From Paraconiothyrium sp. Pb-2020 (taxonomy: Eukaryota; Ascomycota; Dothideomycetes; Pleosporales; Didymosphaeriaceae): DNA of 64,000 bases. Location of the stretch: positions 6,138,001 through 6,202,000 of the forward strand of contig JAJUBI010000001.1 of assembly GCA_022419385.1 (NCBI GenBank), written 5' to 3'. A model generated the notes under the pieces. The model was not told the DNA's origin. It searched no databases and saw only the letters and a list, made by a program, of their open reading frames with translations. A program made the position numbers and the translations under genes. Of this stretch, positions 54,129 through 64,000 are shown piece after piece; positions within the stretch are counted from its first letter, which is position 1; each line of letters begins with the position of its first letter.

Positions 54129-57100
54129 TTATTCGTACTGGCGACTGCGCTTCGCGATCTCGTCGTCGCTGAGGGCAGCCATCCAGAGGCATTTGCTGAT
54201 GATGTTGGGCTCGACGTTGAATGTGTATCGGGAACTTGCCTCGAGGAGGCGCAAAAGACTTTTGACAATCGTGGCGGCCGTATGATGTCGTTCGAAGTTG
54301 ACCAGTCTTTCTCCAGCTGCAGGGGGTGCATCGATAAATGCAGGCTTCTGCGCGTTGTAGATCAGATCTCGTGTGTATATGCCTATGTATTGATTAGTGA
54401 AGATCGCGGACTGAGGAGTATGTCATCTTACCAATGAAAGGGATGCATCCCTCCTCGACCGTTGCTGTCTCCATCTCTACGCGCAGGTTGTGGAAATTCT
54501 TGAGGGGTTGTACGAGCGCTTCTAGTTCTCTCATGGTTTGCAGCTCAGCGGCGGGAATTAGTGACCAAGTCTTGCGCATGCGAGAGACATCATTAGACAG
54601 GAGAGCGATGGCGAGCTGGTACATTGTCGCGTAGTTTCGCAGTCGTCGGGCATGTGAAGCAATATGAATGTACTTGACGATGCATCGAGCTCGTTCCTCG
54701 ATGCTTTCCGTAAGAACAATCTCCGAGACAGCCCACTTGACAACCAAGTTGAATCGAGCAATGACAACGTCGACGCCTCTTGCCTCCTGTGTGCGCAAGT
54801 ACTGCACCCAGTCGGAGATCTGTGGAGAGGATTGTTTCCACCGAAGCTCGATGAGTTCCCTCCAGTCAATCTCGTCTAGAGCATCCTTCTCGATGATGGT
54901 GAATTGTTGCGCAAGGGTCTCGGAGTCGTATGCGAGGATGAATGGGAAGTGCGGAGGCTCCGCCATTGGACTTTCTTGTTTGACCACCTGTGAATTAACG
55001 ACTGGCTCTTTTGACTGGCCGAGCATCTCGAATGACTGGCCATTGAGGCGAGAAGTCGGCGTTAACCCCGGTGTAGGAAGGCCTTTATCGAAAACGGTGG
55101 TGTCGACTTGAGGAAGTGTTTCGTTCAATCGGTTGGCTGTAAGAGGCGGGGTAGGTGGATGTCGCATTGGATGTGTGGGTAGAAACTCATCCTTGTCGCC
55201 AACGGCGGTCTCATCATCGAAGAAACTTCGAACGCCGTGACTGTCATTTGACATAGTTCTTCTAGCTGAGCCTAGATCGCTCAGGTCCTCATCATCGTCC
55301 AGGAGGAAGGATTCGCGAGCGATCGAAGACCTCGGCATGGTGTCGTCTGCTGGGATCCTCTTCATGCTGTCCGTTTTGAAGATGTGTTCGATCGACGAAT
55401 TTGACGAAGCAGTAAGCTTTGCAGACTGATCCTCGAATCGGGACACAGGACTCATGGGCTTCAGTGGAGCGGGCTTCGCTGACAGCCTCATTGTTTCCAT
55501 TGTTGATGCGCGGGCTCGCGCAGGACCACCAACATCGCTCAGACCTCGATCGAGCAAAGGGATGGAAGAGTACGAATCTTCCGACTCGATTTGGGAGTTG
55601 ACAGGAGGTTCGCGACGATTGAAAGCTTCTCCGGAAAGACGGTACATCTCTTGGCCTTCAGCTTCCGGTGGAGCGAGCGGTCGATGGAAAACATCGTCTC
55701 CCTTGACATAGCTTGTGGGCTGTGAAGAATCATATTCCGATGGTATGTAGGAAGGGTTTGACGACTCCATCGGCAGTGCAGGAGACTCGAAAGCGCCCGA
55801 CTCGACGTCAGCCCTAGGCGACGTCTTTGCACTCGTATCCGCCAGGTCTGGCGACTTCTTCTCGTATCTACCTTCTAATTTCATCAGAGCAGACTCAATT
55901 CCACCATCATCGTCTATGTCGTCCGGTAGAGCTGCTAGCTTAGCTACTTCGGCTTCGAAAGAAGGCCTGAGGTTGGGCTGTGAAGAGTGAGTGTCGACCA
56001 AAGAGATCTGTTTCTTCTTTAGTAGCCCGCCCTCATTCCCGCTTTCAGCGTATTTCTCTGATTCTTTCGTAGGCTCATTAAAGCGATCTGTCCTCTTCAA
56101 GATAACAGAGTTGGCAATGGAATGAGTGCGATTCGACACAGATCCCGTAGAGTGCGGACGCTGTCCTTGCTCCAGATCTTGTACGAGATCAGCAGCGCGA
56201 AGATCACCACCTGGACGACGTCGTAGCTGACGAGCAGGCTTGAGCGCCTTTATAGATGACTGACGATCAAATTGGAACGGATCAGTGTCTGACGACATGG
56301 TCTTGAATGTAGAGATGCTTGCGACGTGCTGCTGTCTTCCCAGGGCGCTCGCGTGGGACGTATGCCGGCGCAGAGACGCAGGGCGTGACATTAAAGTTTT
56401 CGTAGATCCTCGTCGTCGGAATGAATGCATCCGTTCTTTCCCCAGGGAAACCGAACGTCTTTGAGGTATGATCGATGGTCGAATCGATGCGCGAGAGGCT
56501 CGTTGCCAGTCTTGCGGGACTTCTACTTCCCTGTGTTCAGGATGCAAAACGGTCTTTTTATCGTCTTCAAGTTGTGCGTCGATCGATGCTACTCTGGTCA
56601 AGTCAATGGGGACAGACGTAATAAGATCATGTTCCTTGTCGGACATGGGTAATGCCCCAGTCATCATCGGTACGGGTGGTGCGCCAGTGTCATCCATGAT
56701 AACTATGGACTTGCTCCCAGTCGTGATACCGCTATTGAACCTAAAATCTTCGTTCTTGAGGGATCTGCTCTGGCCTTGACTGCTGTTTGACTTTGGTTTC
56801 TCAAATTCGAACTCAAATCCACCGAGAGCAGGAGTAGGTATTGTGCTCCGCCGCTGTTCGTTCCTCATCTGCTCTTTGACTGCTTCCTTAAAGCTTTCAG
56901 ATACCGCAGAGGCAAGTACATCAACCCGCACTTGAGGACGAGGACGGGTGTTCCGGCGCTTTGACACAGGCCCGGATGCGACCGTCGACACGGTAGCAGG
57001 GTTGGACGATCGCGCCGATGATGCCCCATGATTGTGTTGGAAGGCGCTCCCCAAATGTGGGCTCGAAGAGCCTGGCTGCTTGCTGCTTAACGCGCGACGA

Positions 57101-59606
57101 ACGCTTCCGAGAAGCTTCTTCACGCCCGGACTGGCCACATAACCTCCGCGAAACTGTACATCAGGATGTACCATTTCTTCGTGTGCGAGTTCCACACGTG
57201 ATTTCGTATGCCTCAGACTACCATTCTTCACGTCGATGTATGGTGAGCCCGGTTGGAAGAGCCCTCCACGCACAAGACTGCCTGGGATCTTGGAAATCGT
57301 TGTTATATCGACCGTTGTGATGTCTCCGTCTGAAGTTGTGCTCTTTGGATACGAAAGATGCGTTCTGTTGTCGCGTAGGGCGTCTGAAAAACTACCACTA
57401 CGTTTGTGGCCGTGAGAGGGTCTATTTGGATGCTTTGCAGGAGAAGGTTGCTGCGGGCTGGCTGTACGGCGCGATGGAGCTGCAGCTACTGGATGCGGCA
57501 CAGGGTACGCATACAAGGGCACGTCTTTTGCTGGTTCTGGTTTGCTCAAGCCTCTCATTGGGATAGAGCAGGACAAGACTTGCATGCTGCGTTCACTCTC
57601 AGGTGATAAAGGTACTCTAACGCCGGATTCATACTGTGAAGGGATGTATGGAGAGCTCAAGCTATTTTGAGGCGTGTGTCGAGCCCTGTGAGCCCAGTCC
57701 ATGTGCTTGCTTGCAAATTGGTCGCTGGGGTTCGATCCAATGGTTTCTGGTTTGGTCTGTTGGCTAACCTGGCGAGGGGCAGGGTCTCGAGGGGGAGTGG
57801 ATGGCAAGGCAGCAGTGAACGCATTCTCGTCCACGGATGCCAGTGATCCTGGTTTCCCACCCGGCTGAAGATCTTCGTCTGCTCCATCCTGACCAATGCG
57901 ATCGTCACTCTCCCAATACAAGGCGCATGTTCTTCTCCAGCATTTTTTCAGCTCGCCAATGATCTTGATATCGCCTCCACCGCCATCTTCACGGGCTTTG
58001 AGGTCTCTGTACAGCCCGTTCACCAGCTCACAAAAGTACACTCGTAACCGGTACTTTGGCACAAAGTCATCCACGAAGTAGTTGAGAATCCAATGCCGGA
58101 GGGCGACGAAGGTGCGTACGCGTACGATGCGGCCGAAGTCATCCTGTCGGTTCACAGCCCATCTGAGGCGTGACAAAAGATAAGCGACCAGTTCGCGACT
58201 GACAAGAAACGAGCGGAACGTGAGGAAGAAGTCAGATAGGAGTTCGTAATCGAGGAAACTGGGTGAGGTAATGTGTGCGATCAGTCGCGAAGGCGTAGCT
58301 GCGAGGATGTCTCCATTCGGAGAGAAGCGAACAACGGCATTATCGTCTGGGTTTACAGTGAGCGCATCGTAGATCTGCGGGCCAATTGGGAGCTTAGAGA
58401 TGCGGGCTGAAGAGGGCTCAGACGAAGGTAGTGGAGGCCTCAGGTCCATAGTGGCGCGGAAGTTGAAGGAGCTCGGCGAATAAACGTCGGATCGTGGGCG
58501 GGACGAGAGGAACGAGTGGGTCGCGCGTTGCGGAGTCAAGAAGGACGATCTATAATCCTCTGTTCCCGTGGCGCTGGTATAGACCGAACTGCGCAAGATA
58601 GCCGTTCCTCGAGCACTAAAACGCGGCGTGCCCAGGCGGTATGACGGGATGGGAACCTCAAGTATGGGCGTGGTTTCGGTGTCCGCGGTCTTGGGGCGTC
58701 CGGAACGCTCAATCACCACCTTGAAAGTGCCTGGTTCGAAGCTTTGCGAGCTCACGGTATGTTCGTCGACGGTGGAAAAAGATCGCGAGCGGACGTGGTG
58801 TGGCGGGGGCGGAGGGGACGAGTCGAGGTACGCGGGCCGCGAGAGTTTGATAGCATCGTCCGTCTTCACTTCTGTCGGTAGAGGAGGTAGGACAAAGTCG
58901 GTGCGGGTGGGTGTTCTGGCCTCGAACACACTCTTCTCCCAGTCATCGCTCGTCGGTCGTGCCTGGGAGTCGAGCGTGGCACTGTCGGGCGGTGTCTGCG
59001 GGAAGATGGGCTCTGGCAGCGGGCGGTTGCGCTGGTGTGCAGGGCGTACCGAAGGCCTGGCGATGGTCAGCAGCTGAGTGTGGGTCGTGGTGTTAGTGCT
59101 AGCAGGCGCGCGATGGTATCGCACATGTCATCATTCACAGAGCCTTGTAGAGTGTACCCTGGTCCTGCGTCCGACGTGCTGGAGGGCCTTGAGACGTTAT
59201 CTACCGCCGCTCGCGCCTACCCCGTCTACAAGTACTCCAGCGCCCACCGCTCGCCTCCTCCGACAACGAAACATACGCGCCCAACATACCTCAGGTAGAT
59301 AATGCCGTTGTTGATGTTGGCGACGGTGAACGACCGGCCGGGCGCAGTACTCGGTGTGGAGTCGGTGGTTGCGTTGCTAGTGCCGCGCGCTCTGGTGGTG
59401 CGTAGCTGTTCCCTGGAGTCCTTCACTCGGCGCAGCGAGTTGGCACGGGCGGGTGACTGTTGAAGTCGCTGTGCTCGTCCGCCGTCCTCAGCGCGGCGTT
59501 TTGCTGCTTGCACTTTTCTTGCGACGGCCAGGACCTCTCGTTGCGTGGTGGGATCCGGCGCTTGAGGACCCCATGTTCGTCCCAGTACAGGCTGCGGCAG
59601 GGCCAT
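54129..59606 (-). CDS. LTE1: LTE1-like Ras-family guanine nucleotide exchange factor
   Basis: Three exons (59290-59606, 54432-59056, 54129-54382) give about 1,731 residues with consistent phases. Exon 1 begins MALPQPVLGRTWGPQ and ends TVANINNGIIYLR. Exon 2 carries the N-terminal RasGEF_N domain (LIAHITSPSFLDYELLSDFFLTFRSF and onward, about 360-500), then about 900 disordered Ser/Pro-rich residues. The catalytic RasGEF (Cdc25-like) domain follows at about 1480-1725: AQQFTIIEKDALDEIDWRELIEL, RFNLVVKWAVSEIVLTESIEERARCIVKYIHIA, NYATMYQLAIALLSNDVSRMRKTW. The last exon adds IYTRDLIYNAQKP and the C-terminus. In yeast Lte1 promotes mitotic exit via the Tem1 GTPase. Its target here is inference. The 233-nt first intron is long for this window. 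Confidence 0.85.
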
Positions 59607-61295
59607 CCTGCCTGGCGCGGTAAAACGCTCACTACAGGGCGACGACCATGAGCGCAACTATCGGCGAAGCGTGACCTGAAGAAATGCGCGGCTGGCAAGC
59701 ATGGCTAATATGGGCTCAGTTGGAGAGGAGTGAGAGGTCGGATGAAGTCGAGAGCGAGCCCAATCTTCGTCCAGCCAGCGGCGTCGAGCCAGGAAGACGC
59801 GATTCAACAGGGCGAGAGCCACTCAGCGGCTTGTTTGGCATCAAGGCCTTAATGGGAGCGGCGCACCCCGGCCCCGTGCAGGCGAGCCCTCTAGCGATGA
59901 TTTAGCCTTCGACTGCGTCAGTGCTCCACTGCGTTCGCAGCTGTGGGTAGCCGCATCCAGTTCGGACGCCGTTCGATCGAAGCCTGCCATCCTTGTCTTT
60001 GCAAACAGGCCGCTCTGCTGTATACGTCGTGGGCGCGCTGCTGTGCGCTGCTGCTTGCACCGCCCGAGGCGCGACTCTGCCTGTGGCACGCTGGGCTGCC
60101 CGCCACCTATGCACGCCTAGAGCATACGAGATAGGCGCGCATGTCGACAAACCTTCTGCAAATCAAGGACCATGGGCTCTGGGCCGGCCCCGGCCCGCCT
60201 CAAAGGAGCAGACACCCGTGACCGCCACGAGTAATCAAAACGTCCATCCTCCAGCACGAATGTGACACCTGCATCACCGGCAATAAACAATATCAAAACA
60301 AACCAAGTCACGCTCGCTTTTTGTGTGCCCATTGCCGTTTCGGGGGTGCACGCACAGGTAACCGCTGACGACGATGCCGCCCGGCACAGTGGCCCATGTC
60401 GACATTGCATTGCTTCCGCGAGAGACTACCCACCGCAAGAGGATTTCTCCGTAGGTGTTCTGACAATTGTGATAGCCAAGAAACGGTCTGCGCTGCTTGA
60501 CTTGCCATCTCGCAATGACAGCTCGGTGCGCGAGCAAACCTTGGAAACTAACCGAATCATGCACCTCTGTCACAGCACAGACGGGGATTCTTATCACAGA
60601 AGTAGAACTCACATTTCCCATTTTCGCACGTTCGCCTCATCTTTTCGGGCGTCAACGATGTCTACCTTCCTCCTCGGTGCAAGACGTTTTGGGGCACATT
60701 GCGCCAGAATTCTAACTTTGAGCTACTGCATGACATCGACTCAGTCCATGACACGCGGCAGGCGAGCCGCTCCCGATCGCTTCGAGAGTCCTTCAGCAAG
60801 TCATTGGAATTGTTTCAGGTGTGTCCATTGTAGTACTGATGCAATGCTGTAAAATTGCAGTGTAGAACTAGTAGGACTAATGCAGCACTCTTTACTTTTG
60901 CAGTGACCCCACCAACCCACCCGCATGTCGGTTCTCAGACCTAGATAGCATATACATCCGCAGATCAAGAATTAGTCTTGTATATACACGCGTGTACACA
61001 TTCAATTCAGTAGAGCAACCACACGCGTTCTCACAGTCGTGGCGTGCATGGGTCGACTCAGGAATGACATCGCGCTGGGGTACGATGAAGCACACTGCCT
61101 AACGTGATTGCCCTATCATGAAAGGGGACTTGCAATATTGCGGATATAACATAGAATAAACCTGGGATAACCTATAACGCCGATCCTGTTAAGTTCGCCA
61201 ATGCACACGACGAGACGTTGCATCCTCAGAATGCTCCATGCTAAACAGGCAATCCCCTTCTGCCAACAGTGATTCTCTAGCGCAAGTTTACATCT
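59607..61295. other. Intergenic, no recognised gene
   Basis: About 1.7 kb between the LTE1 start and the DUF3445 gene stop. A 196-codon plus-strand frame (60262-60852) is Ser/His-rich without family resemblance or a plausible start context, so I do not call it. No RNA gene is seen. Confidence 0.5.
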
Positions 61296-62780
61296 TCAAA
61301 AAGGATAAGCCCTAACCTCCTCCTCCTTATCTGGATCCAGCCCGTTCGCTACCTGCTCCTCATGCTTCTTGTCCAGATACTCCAGCAGCACGTCCCCATA
61401 CCTTTCCTTGCCCTTGTACTTACTGACATCATCGCCCCAACTGCGCACCGCACTAGCCAGCCGCCCAGGCACGTACGGCTCCTCACATATATCCGTGATG
61501 GGGAGGAAGTACGTGCGAATGGTGAAGACGACGCCGCCGGAGCGTGGGAGGCTGTTAGGACGTATCCGTTAGTGCTAGTATTAGATGATGGGGAAGGCGT
61601 CAGGCTTACCGTCTCAGACTCTGCCGTTCAGAACGGAACATATGGTGCTCAATAGCTTTGTTCTTTTCCGCAGTATACCACCCAATCCCCTCGCTATCCT
61701 CATCTCCAATACTATGACTCCACGCCAAATCATCATCCACCTGTATGAAGTAATTGTTCCTCAGCACCGGGTTCTCCGGCTGCACTCTGCGGAAGAAATT
61801 CATCATTGATTTTTCGAGTTTGTCCTTGAAGCCGGGGACGTCGCCAGAGGTGTGGATTTCGGAAAGGGGCATCCCGAATTTATCAGATAGGCGCCAGAAG
61901 CCTGCGAGCAGGATGGCGCCGGCTAGAAGGTAGTACTGCCCGTCTTCCTTCTCGAACATGATTGCAAGATCATCTTGCACGAGGCGCGCGGCGATGGCCA
62001 TGGGGTCTTCTTTGAGCGGTCTCTCGATGATATTGAACGACTCGCCGGTCACAACATTATCAATTCCCACGTCCGTCTTTTTGTATAAAGTCGGATACCT
62101 CTGCGGCAAATAATCGCACAGCTCCTCCAGTAGCTCTATCGCACCGTCAAACGCCTCCGGCGCCGTGTGGCAGCACTTGGACCCGCGCTCCGCAATGCGC
62201 CGCGCTTTGTCCGCGTGGTACCGCATGTAATGATTGTCGAGCTCGATCCACTCGTCCCACTTCATGTTGCGCAGGCCGAGGGTAATGTTATATTTGGGGC
62301 CGTAGCGGAAAGGGCGGTAGGGAAGGGGCTTGGTATCGGTGAGGGACCAGTTGGGGTATGGGGGTGCAGGGGGTCGCTTGAAGTCCATGGGTGTCCATAC
62401 TATGCGGTGTTAGATGACTTGCACGAGGAAGGGTTGGAGCGGGTGGGAGTACCTCCTGGTTCTCTAGGCGGGGCTTTGAACGGGCTTCGCTTCTCAAGAT
62501 CGGGTGTGCTTGGCCGAGTGATATGCTTCTTGGTTCGAAGTCGATGTACGCCGACGCTTACGGCCCAGCAGACTGTTAGGAACGCGAAGAAGCCATAAAG
62601 CAGGTGTTGCGGGTCAATGTTTGCGTCTTGAAGCGCTACGTTTAGGCTTTGTAGTTTCTCATCGAGTTTCTTGCTCTTCATAATCTCATCTATCTTTAAG
62701 TAGGCCGTTTGACAATTACTTCGAACCCACAAATTCGCATCTTGGAGATTCTGCTCCAGTCGAGGTCGGATATTGGCCAT
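61296..62780 (-). CDS. DUF3445/HRQ-family haem-dependent oxidative N-demethylase-like protein
   Basis: Three exons (62453-62780, 61610-62399, 61296-61551) give 457 residues. The first exon encodes an N-terminal extension with one membrane segment (HLLYGFFAFLTVCWAVSVGVHRL, about 61-83) that likely anchors the protein. The rest matches the DUF3445 family (PF11927), which includes haem-dependent oxidative N-demethylases: PFRYGPKYNITLGLRNM, WIELDNHYMRYHADKARRIAER, LVQDDLAIMFEKEDGQYYLLAGAILLAGFWRLSDKFGM, IHTSGDVPGFKDKLEKSMMNFF and a conserved NYFIQVDDDLAW. Fungi carry several such proteins with unknown substrates. The predicted N-terminal anchor suggests a membrane-bound form. Confidence 0.85.
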
Positions 62781-63389
62781 GACGTCGGAAAAGGTCGTGA
62801 GAGCTGCCGGGAGCGGTAATTTGAGACAATAGTGTCACCTCATATGTCTTTGTGTCTTATCAAAAGGACCAAATCGAGACGCTGCAACAACGCTTCAAGA
62901 GGGTGGTGGAAGTAGGGTGGTCTATTAGTGAGTCGGAACCGCAGATATGGTTATTACTACCCTGTTCCTATACCCTGGGGGGCTAGCAGTTGAGCGTACA
63001 ACGATACCCGATAGACACATGGCAAGTGGATCAGCGATTCTTGTTGGTCAACGGGTATCAAATGTGGGGTCCCCGCAAGGGGAACAGCACCAGAACATAG
63101 GGATTTAGCTACCCATTTGGGCCTAGTCTACGCTACGTACCCTATTGCAACGCTTCGATTGTCCGCCGGAGCAGAACGTCGTGTTGACTTACCAGGCCCA
63201 TATGCGCGGGTTGCTAGCGGGCTTCCCGAGTTGCCAAAAGTTTGTTGTGTAGGGGACTGCGCAGCTGACGGATGAGGTAATGCGTGTGGTATTGTGTTGC
63301 GGAACCGCACTACGCATATCATGTGCTGCGATAAGGTCGCGGCGCGCGGCCGGCGATTTTCCATGTAGCGATGCGATAATGCAACACAA
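62781..63389. other. Intergenic, no recognised gene
   Basis: About 600 bp between the DUF3445 start and the ALG9 stop, both on the minus strand. Nothing recognised. Confidence 0.5.
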
Positions 63390-64000
63390 TCAATCTTTGC
63401 GACGCAGAAGACAGTATTCACCCCACGTCCGACGGAAGCGTGCTGGTATGATTGGCCAATCCGGTACCCAGATCAGGCGGCCAAGTGTTGATGTAGCACT
63501 TGCATCCAAGAATCCCTGGCAGGCCAGCTTTTCCCAGGTCTTCGTATCAGCCATGAAATCAGGCTCCTTCTCTGTGGCAGAGACGCTTGGAAGACGCGAA
63601 TCGACGAGATAGTTACAGTTATCAATGTGAGTCTGTTCAGTATCAGCAGTGGACATAGATATCAACGAGCCCGGACAGCGTCGCATGTGCCTCCCAGAAG
63701 CGGGAAGCCATCAAATGTACCGCTGGTCATATAGAAAGGTGTTAGACAACGTCTAGGTAGTCAAGGACTTACATATTTTCCCGGGTCTTCGATATTCTCG
63801 TCGTTCATGCCAGTCGGCATAAGGTACGCGCCGTCGAACGTAGCATAGCCCGATATATGTTCACTGAATTCTCCAGGCAGCAGTCCAGAAAATTCGCTCT
63901 TGATGAATCTCGGTCGGGTATCCTCCGGTAGGTGATAAGAAGAGGGAAAGCGATACCACTCTTTACCCAAGCAGACGAAACCACGTTGCTGCGAAAAGTC
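63390..64000 (-). CDS. ALG9: ALG9 alpha-1,2-mannosyltransferase, C-terminal part (runs off the right edge)
   Basis: The 3' end of a dolichol-P-mannose-dependent mannosyltransferase (GT22) of the ER lumen that adds alpha-1,2 mannoses to the lipid-linked N-glycan precursor. The visible upstream exon reads GKEWYRFPSSYHLPEDTRPRF and GLLPGEFSEH, then MNDENIEDPGKY, a signature of the ALG9 C-terminal region. After an intron starting GTAAGT (about 63772) comes DNCNYLVDSRLP, WEKLACQGFLDA and the final GEYCLLRRKD, with the stop at 63390-63392. The catalytic N-terminal half and the start are outside the window. The acceptor of the last intron is not fixed. Confidence 0.88.

Noticed and set aside
60262..60852. 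196-codon plus-strand frame as a gene
   Set aside because: Composition is Ser/Arg/His-rich without domain, signal or conserved block, and the start context is poor. It is probably chance in GC-rich DNA.

Overview
The window is nuclear DNA of a filamentous ascomycete (Pezizomycotina). The gene families point to a Dothideomycete, probably Pleosporales-like, but that rank is an inference. The evidence is short GT-AG introns (mostly about 45-140 nt) with TACTAAC-like branch sites, single-copy eukaryotic core genes (RPB5, MAD1, KAR9, LTE1, ALG9, PPM1), fungal-specific families (HET domain, group X hybrid histidine kinase, alternative oxidase) and no operons. No tRNA, rRNA, CRISPR array or intact transposon was recognised.

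Layout. 1-2.4 kb: decayed carboxylesterase. 2.5-7.6 kb: a BAHD-type acyltransferase, a broken CorA-like membrane protein and a GNAT acetyltransferase. 7.8-13.4 kb: a peroxisomal alcohol oxidase ending in SRL and a mitochondrial alternative oxidase, both on the minus strand. 14.6-21.2 kb: an intron-dense acylphosphatase, a conserved fungal protein of unknown function and KAR9. 22.1-28.7 kb: a secreted LmbE-like protein, MAD1, and the divergent pair RPB5/PPM1. 29.0-39.9 kb: a giant pseudokinase/ATPase/GAF/histidine kinase/receiver protein, divergent from an ankyrin-DIL protein. 40.7-45.0 kb: allantoicase, a small hypothetical gene, a beta-carbonic anhydrase and an atypical protein kinase. 45.9-49.4 kb: a putatively acylated Gly/Tyr-rich protein and an intact CorA-type transporter. 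50.5-52.8 kb: a broken HET gene and a small secreted Cys-rich protein. 54.1-64 kb: LTE1, a DUF3445 (HRQ-type) protein and the 3' end of ALG9, which runs off the right edge.

Themes. Three regulators of spindle position, spindle checkpoint and mitotic exit (KAR9, MAD1, LTE1) lie within 42 kb. Three accessory-family genes (carboxylesterase, CorA-like, HET) are degenerate while the core genes between them are intact. Two introns appear to use GC donors. The acylphosphatase needs a 13-nt exon to make sense. I found no clearly undescribed multi-gene system. The best leads are the catalytic-residue change in the secreted LmbE-like protein, the GC-AG introns, the micro-exon gene and the two small uncharacterised proteins.
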